Of a stretch of 64,000 bases of DNA, positions 52,066 to 61,530 are shown one piece after another. Numbering within the stretch: the stretch's first letter is position 1; each line of letters begins with the position of its first letter. The notes beneath the pieces are model-generated. The model made no database searches. It was not told the DNA's origin and was given only the letters and a program-made list of their open reading frames with translations. A program made the position numbers and the translations under genes. The stretch is taken from positions 1 through 64,000 of the forward strand of contig SVPE01000004.1 in assembly GCA_015066015.1 (NCBI GenBank). The letters are read 5' to 3'. The DNA comes from Oscillospiraceae bacterium (lineage in GTDB: Bacteria > Bacillota > Clostridia > Oscillospirales > Acutalibacteraceae).

Positions 52066-52671
52066 ATGATAAAGGATATTTCTAAAAAAACTAAATCGGA
52101 GCTTACTTTTAAAGATAAGATTATACTCAATGTTTACGATATTGCATCGGTGCTTGCCGTTGCAGTTGTGACCATCATGATTATTTTCACATTTATTTTC
52201 AGAGTTGTAGGCGTTGAGGGAACATCGATGGTGCCGACTCTTCATGATGAGGATTATCTTATTGTTTCGGCTTATGATAAAGATCCTTCTTACGGACAGG
52301 TTGTAATTATTACTCAGCCTAATGCTTTTGATGAGCCTATTGTAAAAAGAATAATCGCTACTGAAAATCAGGTTGTTGATATCAACTTTGCTACAGGTGA
52401 TGTTTTCGTTGACGGTATTTTGCTCAATGAGCCTTATATCAATAACCCCACAACAAATAATGAAGGAATTTCATTCCCTCTGACAGTTCCGGAGAATCAT
52501 GTTTTTGTAATGGGTGATAACCGACAGGGCTCGACTGACAGCCGTTCAGATAAGGTTGGCTTCATTCACGAGGATTACATTCTCGGCGTTGCAAAATACA
52601 AGGTTTTTTCTGTTGATGAAACAACAGGACAGATGAAATTCAATCCGGTATCCGAATGGAAAATTCATTGA
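52066..52671 (+). CDS. lepB: signal peptidase I, 201 aa
   Basis: Cleaves signal peptides at the outer face of the membrane. One N-terminal membrane segment, catalytic Ser54 in VEGTSMVPTL, the Lys in EPIVKRIIA, and MGDNRQGSTDSR box E. The start is ATG 52066; an upstream in-frame start at 52000 lies in the rplS terminator. The gene order rplS-lepB-rbgA is common in Firmicutes. Confidence 0.95.
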   Translation: MIKDISKKTKSELTFKDKIILNVYDIASVLAVAVVTIMIIFTFIFRVVGVEGTSMVPTLHDEDYLIVSAYDKDPSYGQVVIITQPNAFDEPIVKRIIATENQVVDINFATGDVFVDGILLNEPYINNPTTNNEGISFPLTVPENHVFVMGDNRQGSTDSRSDKVGFIHEDYILGVAKYKVFSVDETTGQMKFNPVSEWKIH

Positions 52672-52678
52672 TAAAAGT

Positions 52679-52701
52679 AAGGGACAGAGCAACTGTCCCT
52701 T
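52679..52701 (+). terminator. weak hairpin terminator after lepB
   Basis: A 9-bp stem (AAGGGACAG/CTGTCCCTT) with a 5-nt loop, then only T and AAG. Probably leaky, letting rbgA be transcribed with lepB. Confidence 0.45.
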
Positions 52702-52728
52702 TAAGTCTGTATTAAGGAGGAAAAGCTT

Positions 52729-53610
52729 ATGGCAGATACACAGAAACAAACAGTTCAGTGGTTTCCCGGTCATATGGCTAAAACAAGACGTCTTATAAAA
52801 GAGAGTCTTAGTCTTGTCGACGGTGTAACAGAGCTTCTGGACGCAAGAATTCCCGTGTCTTCCCGTAACCCGGAGCTTGATGAGCTTACGGGCAGAAAGC
52901 CGAGGATAGTGCTTCTTAACAAATGTGATATGGCTGATGATAACGTTACAAGAGAGTGGATAGAATATTTCAGAAGCAAGGGTCAGTACGCTCTTGCCGT
53001 TGACTGCCGTACAGGTAAGGGCCTTAATGCCTATCATAATGCGGTCCGGACAGTCCTTGCGGAAACCATAGCAAAAAATGAGTCCAAGGGGATGGTAGGT
53101 AAGGCTCTCAGGATGATGGTAGTCGGAATTCCCAACACGGGCAAATCTTCCTTCATTAACCGTATGGCGGGCAAAAATCGCGCTAAGGTTGCCGATAAGC
53201 CCGGTGTTACCCGTAGTAATCAATGGTTTGCAATAGGTAACGGAATAGAGCTCCTCGATACACCGGGTGTGCTCTGGCCTAAGTTTGACGACCCTGTAGT
53301 AGGTGACAGACTTGCTTTTATCGGCTCTGTCAAGGATGAGGTTATGGACAGTGAAACAATGGCTGTGCGGCTTATTGAAGCGCTTGTGAACGGTTATGAG
53401 GATAAGCTTCTGAGCCGCTTTAAGCTTGCGGGCATTGAGGATATCCACGAGGCTATGCCGTGGGAAATACTCGAGGAAATAGGCAGAGAAAGAGGTATGC
53501 TCATAAGAGGCGGTGAGATCAATACTGAACGCGCCTCAATTATGCTTCTTGACGAATACAGAGGCGGCAAATTGGGTAAGCTCTCTTTTGAAAGACCTGA
53601 AAAACAGTAA
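52729..53610 (+). CDS. rbgA: ribosome biogenesis GTPase RbgA (YlqF), 293 aa
   Basis: A circularly permuted GTPase needed for late 50S assembly: G4 LLNKCDM precedes G1 GIPNTGKSS and G3 DTPG. The N-terminal QWFPGHMAKTRRLI carries the His proposed for catalysis. C-terminal ANTAR-like RNA-binding end. AGGAGG ribosome site. Confidence 0.96.
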   Translation: MADTQKQTVQWFPGHMAKTRRLIKESLSLVDGVTELLDARIPVSSRNPELDELTGRKPRIVLLNKCDMADDNVTREWIEYFRSKGQYALAVDCRTGKGLNAYHNAVRTVLAETIAKNESKGMVGKALRMMVVGIPNTGKSSFINRMAGKNRAKVADKPGVTRSNQWFAIGNGIELLDTPGVLWPKFDDPVVGDRLAFIGSVKDEVMDSETMAVRLIEALVNGYEDKLLSRFKLAGIEDIHEAMPWEILEEIGRERGMLIRGGEINTERASIMLLDEYRGGKLGKLSFERPEKQ

Positions 53611-53614
53611 TAGT

Positions 53615-53661
53615 AAAAGCAGATATTCTTTGAGGTTAGTCTCATTGAATATCTGCTTTTT
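53615..53661. terminator. bidirectional terminator between rbgA and yfhO
   Basis: A perfect 14-bp stem (AAAAGCAGATATTC/GAATATCTGCTTTT) with an 18-nt loop, flanked by T on the plus strand and A on the other side, serving both convergent genes. Confidence 0.8.
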
Positions 53662-53669
53662 GTTATACC

Positions 53670-56564
53670 TTACGGCTCGATAATTTCCTTGTGAACCGTT
53701 TTTCCGGGCGGTTCAATTATCTCTCTTACAGGCTTCTGGGCAGGCGTAGAATTGTCGTACAGGTTGACGTTTATACTTTCGACAACCTCTACAGATTTTT
53801 CAGCAGGAGCAGGAAGAAGCACATCGTCCGACCAGGCGTTGCTTTCTGCACGGAAGGGAGCAATGCTTCTGAGGGTCTTTTTCTTTTTTCTGAGTATGCT
53901 TGCAAATAGCATATATACAAGAATAAGACCGATTGTTGAAAGTGTTATTATTAAACCGCCGAGAAGACCGGGCACCTCGTATCTGAATTCGATGTCATGA
54001 TTGCCTTCGCTTACCTTAACGGCAAGTAAAGCGTTACCCAGAGCAACAATGTTTTCATCGGCGACTTTTTCACCGTCAATGTAAACAAGCCATCCCTTAT
54101 CATAGGGGATTGAAGTATAAACAAGGCAATCCTTGGGAGCTGTAAAACGTCCCTTTATTCTTGTGTCCTCGAATTCTTCAATAAGAACCTTATACTTTGA
54201 AAGAAGATTATAGCCTCTTTCAAAGATGTTTTTATCAATCGAGTAAGCACAGAATTTAACAGTACCTGTATTGGCTTCCAACGGAACATTTACGGTTACG
54301 GTATCACCCTTTGTGAGATGACCGAGATCAAACAGACAGTTGTTGCTTGTACTCTGAGTTATTGTACCCTTTGGAGTGCTGATGGTTGCACTTTTTGATT
54401 CAAAGCCCGTAACATCAAAGAATACATATACGTTTCCGTCTTCCTGAGCAGTAATGCGGTAGGTAACTGAGCCGTCAATATTGTCGGTGCGCTTGTCATA
54501 GAACTGACTGAAGGAATCCTTGTCATAGAAGGGCTCAACATTAGAATAGGAGATTTCGTCAACGGGAATTTTAATAAAGGGTGTTCCCATTCCTCCTGTA
54601 GCAAGGTCGAAGTAATCGCCTTGAAGCTCAAAGGGGTTTTCACCGGAAAGTGTCCAATCGTTATAGTACTGTTCGGTTGCCCAATCGGTAAGAGTCAGGT
54701 TTGTACAGTAAGCAATAGGCAGATAATAGTTGTTCTTGTATGCGACGTACTTTTCGTGCCTTGATGCTTCTGTATAGTAGGGTGAATTGATGTGGATATC
54801 GGGGGCAGAGTTGTTTACAATGTATTTCATCGAGAACATCATATTGTAAACAGGTGTTTGCGGATTATAGGTGTAGCTGTTGATTTTGTTGCCCATCATA
54901 CCGAGATACAGCTGCATATTTGAAACTTTTTCATTTGCCATTGATGAGAAAACAGACGCACCGTTGTAATAATACCAGCTGGGATCCATTCTTGTTCTTA
55001 GTGATGAAAGCTCCATACGGTAGAAATTGCCTTTTTCGATGTTGTCGAGGTTTTCCTTCATTCCTTCAAAGCTCTCGAGGTCGGAAACATAGGGGGCTTT
55101 GTCAACCGAGATGTTCATTGCCTTTGTGTCACACATAACAGCCTCACTGCAGCAGCATATGAGAAGAAGCGCGGCAACGGAGACTTTGGTATACTTCTTG
55201 TCCTTGAAAAGCGAAAGTATAACAACGAAAAGGACAATCAGTATAAATGAAAGGATAACAGTTCCGTTTTCTACGTTTTTACTTGTAAGCTCGTCAACGA
55301 GAATGATGAAGGCAAAAAGTCCTGCACCGACACCGCCGATAAGCTTTGTTGAAAACTCTTCAAGGCGTATGAATACCTTATATGCAATTATAACAAGAAT
55401 AAATGAATATATGAATGACTGACGGTAGGGGAGATCGTTAGGAAAATGGAAGGCGTGCCAGATATAATTGAGTTTATTAAGACTGAAGCTGAAATAAAGA
55501 ACAACAAGAAGTCCGAGTGTTGTAAGTTTTTCTTTTTTAGGTACAGATTTTGAGAAAAAGAATAACGGTGCAAGAATAATTGTAAGAATACCGCAGTAAA
55601 CATTGGGAAGCACATCTTCACCGCTGCTTCTTATGGTTGTTGTCAGAGCGGCAAGGTGGTTTGCAAAAAAGTCGAAATATGAGAAATAAGAGGTAAGGTC
55701 ACTCGGGAACTGTCCTGAGGTTGCTGAGCTGGCAGTGAGAATTTTATAAACGGGAATCAGCACAAAAGCCATAATTCCTGCTGCAGTAAGTGAACCGATG
55801 CCGAAAATAAATGCAGAACGGATCAATCTGCTGTTTGAAATTGCAGCAATAAAGCCTTGCTTTTCTCTTTCGAATTTTCTGTTTACTACACTTTCGAAGG
55901 AATAGTTTGTAATGTAATAGTAGAAGTAGTAAATAACTGAGAAAATGCACAGCATGAAAGAAATATAGTAGTTAGAAAACATACTCAGTGCAAGCGCCGC
56001 AACATAGGTACGCATTTTTCCGTGATTTATTATTCGTTCAATACCGTAGAGTATTATGGGAAGAAGGAACATAGCATCGAGCCACATTACATTCCAGTAA
56101 TAAGCCAGCATATACCCGCAAAAGGCATAAAGTATACCGAAGGCACAGGTGGCAAAGCTCTGATTTTTCATCGATTTTTTTACATAGTAGGTAAATGAAG
56201 CGCTGCTGAGCGCTGCCTTCAGAAGGATCATGGTGGCAATGGCTTCAGTAACATTCTTGTGACCGAAGAATAAAACTATGGCACCGATAGGGCTGGAAAG
56301 GTAGTTGAAATAATTTCCGAGGAAACAGCTTCCAAGACCGCTTGTCCACGAATAAATGAGACTGTCGCCGTTCATTACTCTCTCATAAAGCTCGGCAAAA
56401 AGAGGTCCGTACTGATGGTACAGGTCCATTCTGAGTATAGTTTTATCACCTAAAGGCACCATAAGGTTGCACATATAGATAATAAACATTGTAGCTGCTG
56501 CAGTGAAAAAAGAAAGAATTATGTATTTGTTATCTTTGCAGAATGATCTGGTTTTGTTGAGCAT
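53670..56564 (-). CDS. yfhO: YfhO family membrane glycosyltransferase-like protein, 964 aa
   Basis: About twelve N-terminal membrane segments with RMDLYHQYGPLFAELYER and YAFCGYMLAYYWNVMWLDAM, typical of YfhO, then a long extracellular domain (~490-860), a final membrane helix and a cytoplasmic tail. YfhO in Bacillus and Listeria helps glycosylate (lipo)teichoic acid (family knowledge). PWWPGxx-like closing motif ISYDKGWLVYIDGEKV is recognisable as IPYDKGWLVYIDGEKV. Monocistronic with its own promoter. Confidence 0.88.
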   Translation of the reverse strand: MLNKTRSFCKDNKYIILSFFTAAATMFIIYMCNLMVPLGDKTILRMDLYHQYGPLFAELYERVMNGDSLIYSWTSGLGSCFLGNYFNYLSSPIGAIVLFFGHKNVTEAIATMILLKAALSSASFTYYVKKSMKNQSFATCAFGILYAFCGYMLAYYWNVMWLDAMFLLPIILYGIERIINHGKMRTYVAALALSMFSNYYISFMLCIFSVIYYFYYYITNYSFESVVNRKFEREKQGFIAAISNSRLIRSAFIFGIGSLTAAGIMAFVLIPVYKILTASSATSGQFPSDLTSYFSYFDFFANHLAALTTTIRSSGEDVLPNVYCGILTIILAPLFFFSKSVPKKEKLTTLGLLVVLYFSFSLNKLNYIWHAFHFPNDLPYRQSFIYSFILVIIAYKVFIRLEEFSTKLIGGVGAGLFAFIILVDELTSKNVENGTVILSFILIVLFVVILSLFKDKKYTKVSVAALLLICCCSEAVMCDTKAMNISVDKAPYVSDLESFEGMKENLDNIEKGNFYRMELSSLRTRMDPSWYYYNGASVFSSMANEKVSNMQLYLGMMGNKINSYTYNPQTPVYNMMFSMKYIVNNSAPDIHINSPYYTEASRHEKYVAYKNNYYLPIAYCTNLTLTDWATEQYYNDWTLSGENPFELQGDYFDLATGGMGTPFIKIPVDEISYSNVEPFYDKDSFSQFYDKRTDNIDGSVTYRITAQEDGNVYVFFDVTGFESKSATISTPKGTITQSTSNNCLFDLGHLTKGDTVTVNVPLEANTGTVKFCAYSIDKNIFERGYNLLSKYKVLIEEFEDTRIKGRFTAPKDCLVYTSIPYDKGWLVYIDGEKVADENIVALGNALLAVKVSEGNHDIEFRYEVPGLLGGLIITLSTIGLILVYMLFASILRKKKKTLRSIAPFRAESNAWSDDVLLPAPAEKSVEVVESINVNLYDNSTPAQKPVREIIEPPGKTVHKEIIEP

Positions 56565-56601
56565 TGTTAACCTTCTTTCAAATTAATCTCATATAAAAAA
56601 T

Positions 56602-56630
56602 ATAATACAATAATAATTGAAACTAAGCAA
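56602..56630 (-). promoter_or_regulatory. sigma-A promoter of yfhO
   Basis: Minus strand: TTGCTT (56625-56630), 17 nt, TATTAT (56602-56607); start codon at 56564. Confidence 0.65.
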
Positions 56631-56715
56631 GTGATTTTTGATAATTTATAAAATTAGTTCTAAGTATTGATAACGGGTCATACCTTTAAACAAGAAAGAA
56701 AAAAGAGGTGATCCG

Positions 56716-57723
56716 ATGAATGGCTTAATTGCGGACAAGGATTTTATAAGTGCCTTAAGTATTATAAGAGGTGAACTAAAAAATATTCTTCTTGATCTTC
56801 CCGAGAATATAAAGCAAAGCACATGTGAAATCCGTTTGAGGACAGGCAAGCCGGTTATTCTTTGCGGGATTTACGGAAACAGAATTCTTTACCGTGATTC
56901 CGATGAGAAAAATCCTTTTATATGCTATAACGAGGATGTTACCGGCGTTTTTTCAAGGCTTTGTTCATATTCGGTGCATTCACACATACACAGCATCATA
57001 AACGGATTTGTCACTGTTCAGGGCGGCCATCGTGTGGGAATATGCGGGACTGCGGTTACTGACAGTAACGGAAATATTACGTCTGTACGGGATATTTCGT
57101 CTCTTAACATACGTATTTCCAGAGAGAAAAAAGGATGCAGTGACGGACTTTACGGTAAGCTTTTTTCCGAAGGTCTTCAGAGTGTTATTATTGCGGGCGC
57201 ACCGATGAGCGGCAAAACAACAATTCTCAGAGACCTTGTAAGAAAAATTTCTGATAGCGAAAAAACATATAAGGTTTGTGTTGTTGACGAGCGTCAGGAA
57301 ATTGCCGCAATGAATGCGGGCTTTTGTCAGCGTGATGTTGGCGTGAATACCGATGTTTTTGATCTTTTTCCGAAAGCTAATGCCGTTGATAATGCAGTAA
57401 GAACAATGTCACCTGACATTATAGCGATGGATGAGCTTTGCAGAGATGAGGAAATTGATGCAATAAGTCTTGCTGTCAACAGCGGTGTCAAGTTTATTGT
57501 TACTGTACATACGTCTGATTATACCGAAATACTTACAAGACCTCAGATAAAAAGATTGCTCAGAGCTTATTCTTTTGAAAAGCTTGTTTTGCTCAGCAGC
57601 AGTAAGATTGGTACTGTTGAAGGAATTTATGATACAAAGGAGCTTCTCGATGAAATTGTGGGGCGGAATATTGGTCTGGGTGAGTATACTGATTACGGGG
57701 ATGAATTTATCCTTACGGCTTAA
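56716..57723 (+). CDS. spoIIIAA: stage III sporulation protein AA, ATPase, 335 aa
   Basis: Secretion-type ATPase of the SpoIIIA-SpoIIQ channel complex between mother cell and forespore. SCEIRLRTGKPV-like TCEIRLRTGKPV, Walker A GAPMSGKTT, VDERQEIAA and DIIAMDELCRDEE Walker B are present. First of eight genes in canonical order; an apparent mother-cell promoter upstream could not be confirmed. It overlaps spoIIIAB by 74 bp. Confidence 0.96.
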   Translation: MNGLIADKDFISALSIIRGELKNILLDLPENIKQSTCEIRLRTGKPVILCGIYGNRILYRDSDEKNPFICYNEDVTGVFSRLCSYSVHSHIHSIINGFVTVQGGHRVGICGTAVTDSNGNITSVRDISSLNIRISREKKGCSDGLYGKLFSEGLQSVIIAGAPMSGKTTILRDLVRKISDSEKTYKVCVVDERQEIAAMNAGFCQRDVGVNTDVFDLFPKANAVDNAVRTMSPDIIAMDELCRDEEIDAISLAVNSGVKFIVTVHTSDYTEILTRPQIKRLLRAYSFEKLVLLSSSKIGTVEGIYDTKELLDEIVGRNIGLGEYTDYGDEFILTA

Positions 57724-58153
57724 GATACGAAAGGATTTTCTCGGCGAAATCGTAGTTTTTCTGATGACTGCTATCGTTGAAATTGATTATATCAGTCTGC
57801 CTGTAACTGAAATTCTGAAAAAAGTTCGCAGTAACGGTGCTTGCAAAAAACTGGATTTTATAGGTATATGTATCGATGAGACTGAAAAAGGTGAGGATTT
57901 TGATTTTGCCTGGAGCAGGGCCGTTGATTTATCCGCTTTACCTTTCACCGCAGAAGAACAAAAAAAGCTTATCAGTCTCGGCAGCCTGATCGGCACCAGT
58001 GATGTTGCGGGTCAGCGATCAATTCTTACTCTTTATTCCGACACGTTCAGAGAATATCACAGAAAAGCTGAGGAGATTTATACAAAATACGGAAAAATCT
58101 GTATTGTTGTAAGCGGATTTCTGGGTATGGGGATATTTGTGCTGATGATTTAG
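57650..58153 (+). CDS. spoIIIAB: stage III sporulation protein AB, 167 aa
   Basis: A GspF/T2SS-like membrane component of the SpoIIIA complex. One N-terminal and one C-terminal hydrophobic segment with the central FDFAWSRAVD. The start ATG 57650 follows AAAGGAG and lies inside the end of spoIIIAA. Length is near the usual ~170 aa. Confidence 0.9.
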   Translation: MKLWGGILVWVSILITGMNLSLRLKIRKDFLGEIVVFLMTAIVEIDYISLPVTEILKKVRSNGACKKLDFIGICIDETEKGEDFDFAWSRAVDLSALPFTAEEQKKLISLGSLIGTSDVAGQRSILTLYSDTFREYHRKAEEIYTKYGKICIVVSGFLGMGIFVLMI

Positions 58154-58201
58154 GGTTATTTGAATTAAAATGTCTTGCAGGACACCTTGGAGGGAATTGC
58201 T

Positions 58202-58396
58202 TTGGAAGTTGATCTTATTTTTAAAATAGCCGGTATAGGTATTGTTGTCGCAGTGTTGAATCAGATACTGTCACGTACGGATAAGAGTGAATACGCTATG
58301 CTCACAACTCTTGCCGGTATCATTGCTGTTTTTCTGATGGTTATTCCTGAAATAAAAGACCTGTTTGAAGAAGTGAAGGATATATTGGATTTCTGA
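58202..58396 (+). CDS. spoIIIAC: stage III sporulation protein AC, 64 aa
   Basis: Start TTG 58202, 7 nt after GGAGGG. Two membrane helices with IFKIAGIGIVVAVLNQIL and a short conserved KSEYAMLTTLAGI loop. Length matches the usual ~65 aa. Confidence 0.93.
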   Translation: MEVDLIFKIAGIGIVVAVLNQILSRTDKSEYAMLTTLAGIIAVFLMVIPEIKDLFEEVKDILDF

Positions 58397-58397
58397 A

Positions 58398-58781
58398 ATG
58401 ATAGTTAAAGTAATAGCGTTGGGATTTATCGGAACCCTTGTCGGAATGCTTCTGAGAAAATACAATAAAGAGCTTATGCCTTTTTTTGAAATGATAATTA
58501 TTGTAACGGCATTACTTTTGATAAAGGATAGTATGTCGTTTCAGGAGGGTGGTTTTGCAACCCTTTTAAGGCTTTTTCCACAGGGAGAAAAACTCTTTGT
58601 CTGTCTTTTCAAGGGCGCAGCTATAACCGTTATAACAAAGCTCACGTCTGAGATTTGCCGTGAAAGCGGAAACACAGTTATGGGTGAGATCGTTGAATTG
58701 GGAGGAAGGGTTATGCTGGTTGTTCTATCTTTGCCATTTATAACAGAGGTTGCACAAACGGCTTTGTCTTTTATCGGATGA
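58398..58781 (+). CDS. spoIIIAD: stage III sporulation protein AD, 127 aa
   Basis: A four-helix membrane protein with KSCGNTVMGEIVELGGRVML-like segment ESGNTVMGEIVELGGRV. One base after spoIIIAC and overlapping spoIIIAE by 4 bp (ATGA). Confidence 0.93.
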   Translation: MIVKVIALGFIGTLVGMLLRKYNKELMPFFEMIIIVTALLLIKDSMSFQEGGFATLLRLFPQGEKLFVCLFKGAAITVITKLTSEICRESGNTVMGEIVELGGRVMLVVLSLPFITEVAQTALSFIG

Positions 58782-59890
58782 AAAGGTTTATATACATAGT
58801 ATTTGTTGTTTTTTTTATATCTTCTTTACAGCTTACAGTCTGTTCGGTCGATGGCGGATACGACATTTCTGCTGAAACAGAAAAGAAATTTTTTTCTTCA
58901 CTTGATCCGGAAATATATAAAAAGCTCGAGGAAAACGGCCTTACCACGCTTGATCACAATTCTGTTTTTACAAAAGGTATTGACGGAATAAAGAATTATT
59001 TTTCTGAGACTCTTTCGGAAAAAATTAAAGGTAGCGGAGCCTGGTTTTTAACGTTGCTGAGCTTGCTTATGATTCTGAGTGTTGTTTCGTCAGCTTTTGA
59101 TTTTTCGTCATATGCTGATGTGTTTTCACTGTTTTGTGCAATAATTCTGTCAGTTGCAACTATTGATAAAATAGTGCTTATAATAAACTGTGTTGTTTCG
59201 TCGATTGCACTTAACAGTAAACTTATGCTTTGTTTTGTACCTGTGTTTACGCTTCTTGTTTCCATGTCGGGTAACCCTGCCAGCGCACTTACTTATAACA
59301 GTCTTATGCTTTTTTTCTGTGAGCTGATGTCAGCGCTGATAGAGAAATATTTCCTTGGTGTTATTGGTGTTTATTTTGCTTTATCTATTGCCTTTTCCTT
59401 TAACGGGAGCATTAATCTTAACCGTTTTGTCAATTCGGTAAATCGCATTGTAACATTTGCGCTTGGTTTTTTAGCTTCAACATTTACGGGCTTTTTGTCT
59501 TTGAAGAATATTATCGATTATTCGACAGATTCCGTTTCGGTAAAGGGTGTAAAATTTCTTGTTAGCAATATGATTCCTGTTATCGGACCGTCTCTGAGTG
59601 ATGCATACTCTACAGTACTCGGAACTATACATCTTATGAAGGGATCTCTTGGTGCTGTCGGCATTTTTGCTGTTATTATTATAAATATTCCCGCACTTGT
59701 AGAAGGTGCAATATACTGCTTTTCGCTTTCGTTGCTTTCGGGTGTTGCTGAAATGCTGGGTCTCAGCAGGGGAGCCGAAACTCTAAGAAGCTTTTCGGGA
59801 TGTGTGAGAATATTGCTGCTTGTGTCGCTTTTTCAGGTGTTTATTCTTATAGTTTCAACAGGAATAATGCTGACATTGAAGGGCGGGTAA
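58778..59890 (+). CDS. spoIIIAE: stage III sporulation protein AE, 370 aa
   Basis: Large polytopic subunit: signal-like N terminus, an extracytoplasmic region (to ~85), then about eight membrane helices with FVPVFTLLVSMSGNPASAL and the NMIPVIGPSLSDAYSTVLG block. The ATG overlaps the spoIIIAD stop. Confidence 0.95.
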   Translation: MKRFIYIVFVVFFISSLQLTVCSVDGGYDISAETEKKFFSSLDPEIYKKLEENGLTTLDHNSVFTKGIDGIKNYFSETLSEKIKGSGAWFLTLLSLLMILSVVSSAFDFSSYADVFSLFCAIILSVATIDKIVLIINCVVSSIALNSKLMLCFVPVFTLLVSMSGNPASALTYNSLMLFFCELMSALIEKYFLGVIGVYFALSIAFSFNGSINLNRFVNSVNRIVTFALGFLASTFTGFLSLKNIIDYSTDSVSVKGVKFLVSNMIPVIGPSLSDAYSTVLGTIHLMKGSLGAVGIFAVIIINIPALVEGAIYCFSLSLLSGVAEMLGLSRGAETLRSFSGCVRILLLVSLFQVFILIVSTGIMLTLKGG

Positions 59891-59892
59891 AA

Positions 59893-60354
59893 ATGGAAAA
59901 AGTATCATTATATATGAAATTAGTGTGCGTGATCAGTATTTTATCAGGGGTGCTTATATCTCTGATACCGAAGGGCAGACTTAAGGGCAGCTTTATAAGT
60001 CTTTGCAGTGTCGTTACAATAAGCGCAATGGTTATTCCGCTGAGCTCGCTTACATCTGACGGAATATCAGCTCTTGATTTTGACAGCCCGGATAGCAGCC
60101 AAATATATTATGAGGAGACTGAAAATGAGATTTACGGTAACGTATTTGCTTCTGCGGCAGAAGAAAAGTTAAGAGAAGAAAATATAACTGCATCAGTATC
60201 AGTGAAAATAATTCAGGTACAGGATGAGGCTGTTATTGAATCCGTTACAGTAATCGGTAGTTTTGATGATACAACCAAAAAACGGATAATAAGTGTTCTC
60301 GGTGATGGATTTTCGAATGCCGAAATTATTTTTGAGGTGCAGACTGATGGGTGA
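59893..60354 (+). CDS. spoIIIAF: stage III sporulation protein AF, 153 aa
   Basis: Two N-terminal membrane helices then a ring-building-motif-like extracytoplasmic domain (VSVKIIQVQDEAVIESVTV). The start is ATG 59893, 2 bp after spoIIIAE; its end overlaps spoIIIAG by 8 bp. Confidence 0.9.
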   Translation: MEKVSLYMKLVCVISILSGVLISLIPKGRLKGSFISLCSVVTISAMVIPLSSLTSDGISALDFDSPDSSQIYYEETENEIYGNVFASAAEEKLREENITASVSVKIIQVQDEAVIESVTVIGSFDDTTKKRIISVLGDGFSNAEIIFEVQTDG

Positions 60355-60880
60355 AACAAAAAAAGCTTTGGCACAACTTTTCTGTAAACTTAAAAATGAT
60401 AAAAAGTCAGTTGTTACACTCGCGCTTGGCTTTTTAGGAATTGTTCTTATGCTTTTGTCTGAGCTTCCGTCGTTTTCATCTTCGGATAATACGGTTGAGG
60501 CAAAGCAGGAGATTTATGCGGTAAGTGATCTTTGTCGCGACGTGGAAAAACTGATATCACAGGTAGAAGGAGCGGGAGAAGTAAGCGTGATGTTAACCTA
60601 TGAGACAGCAGGTGAGAAAATATTCGCAAAAGACAGGGAAGCGGAAAACTCAGCCGATAACAAAAGGCGAACGAGCGATAAATATATAATCGTTGACGGG
60701 GATAAGGGCGAAAACGGATTGATTGTAAAAGAAATTTATCCGGAAATAAGAGGTATTGCCGTTGTATGTACAGGTGGCGATAATCCTCAGGTAAGAAGAG
60801 AAATCAGCGTACTGCTGTCAGCTCTTTTTGATATTGGTTCTAACAGAATAAGCATTGCCCGGAGGGCAGAAAAGGAGTAA
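60347..60880 (+). CDS. spoIIIAG: stage III sporulation protein AG, 177 aa
   Basis: One membrane helix (LALGFLGIVLMLLSELPSF) and an extracytoplasmic domain with EKLISQVEGAGEVSVMLTYE and IRGIAVVCTGGDNPQV, the ring-forming domain that builds a channel ring across the intermembrane space. The start is ATG 60347. Confidence 0.93.
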   Translation: MGETKKALAQLFCKLKNDKKSVVTLALGFLGIVLMLLSELPSFSSSDNTVEAKQEIYAVSDLCRDVEKLISQVEGAGEVSVMLTYETAGEKIFAKDREAENSADNKRRTSDKYIIVDGDKGENGLIVKEIYPEIRGIAVVCTGGDNPQVRREISVLLSALFDIGSNRISIARRAEKE

Positions 60881-60882
60881 TC

Positions 60883-61446
60883 ATGATTATGAAAAAGAAA
60901 CAACTTCTTTCAGCAACACTTGTAATAGCACTTGGTGCGGCGGTAGCCGTCAACTGGTACTACACCAAAAATCCTATTGATACTACCCAAGACACAACCG
61001 GTCAGGAAGTCAGCGGAAATCTGGGCGACTCATTGTCTGTGGGCAGTTCTGCCATTGAAAACGAAACTACTGAGGCTGCTCAGAGTGTGATGGCTAAAAA
61101 GGATTTTTTTGCAACAGAGAGGCTCAAGAGAGACGAGTCCTATGATGAAATGATAGATTCGGTGGAAGAAGTGCTTGAAAGTGACAAGCTTTCACAGGAA
61201 AAACAGGATGAGATATCTGACAAGCTTGATGTGTATATGCGGAATATAAAAGCGCAGAGTGATACCGAAAGTCTTATTTCAGCAAAAACGGGCGGAGACT
61301 GCATTGTTGTTATTAACGGTGAGATATGTCAGGTGATTTTGGAAAAAAATACATTAAATGAGGGAATTATACTGCAAATTTCCGATATTATTGAAAAAAA
61401 TACGAATATTTCTGCAAAAAATTTAACAATAATTGAAGCAAAGTAG
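60883..61446 (+). CDS. spoIIIAH: stage III sporulation protein AH-like, 187 aa
   Basis: One N-terminal membrane helix (LLSATLVIALGAAVAVNWYY), a linker, and a C-terminal domain with SLISAKTGGDCIVVINGEICQVIL typical of SpoIIIAH, which binds SpoIIQ. Last gene of the spoIIIA operon, 2 bp after spoIIIAG. Confidence 0.9.
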   Translation: MIMKKKQLLSATLVIALGAAVAVNWYYTKNPIDTTQDTTGQEVSGNLGDSLSVGSSAIENETTEAAQSVMAKKDFFATERLKRDESYDEMIDSVEEVLESDKLSQEKQDEISDKLDVYMRNIKAQSDTESLISAKTGGDCIVVINGEICQVILEKNTLNEGIILQISDIIEKNTNISAKNLTIIEAK

Positions 61447-61474
61447 TTGTAGGATTTAAAATTTGTGGTATAAT
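61447..61474 (+). promoter_or_regulatory. extended -10 promoter of nusB
   Basis: TATAAT (61469-61474) with TG one base upstream, and a weak -35 TTGTAG (61447-61452) at 16 nt. Confidence 0.65.
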
Positions 61475-61530
61475 GATTAGGAATATATAAAAGAATTGTC
61501 TGGTTTCCAGATGTAAGGAAGGTAAATCAT

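Noticed and set aside
53670-56564. YfhO as a pathway-specific oligosaccharyltransferase
   Set aside because: Family features support YfhO only; no glycan-synthesis neighbours allow a more precise call.
56660-56715. Sigma-E-like promoter for spoIIIAA (TCATACCTT)
   Set aside because: A CATAC-like -10 is visible, but no convincing -35 element at the right distance was found, so it is not listed as a feature.
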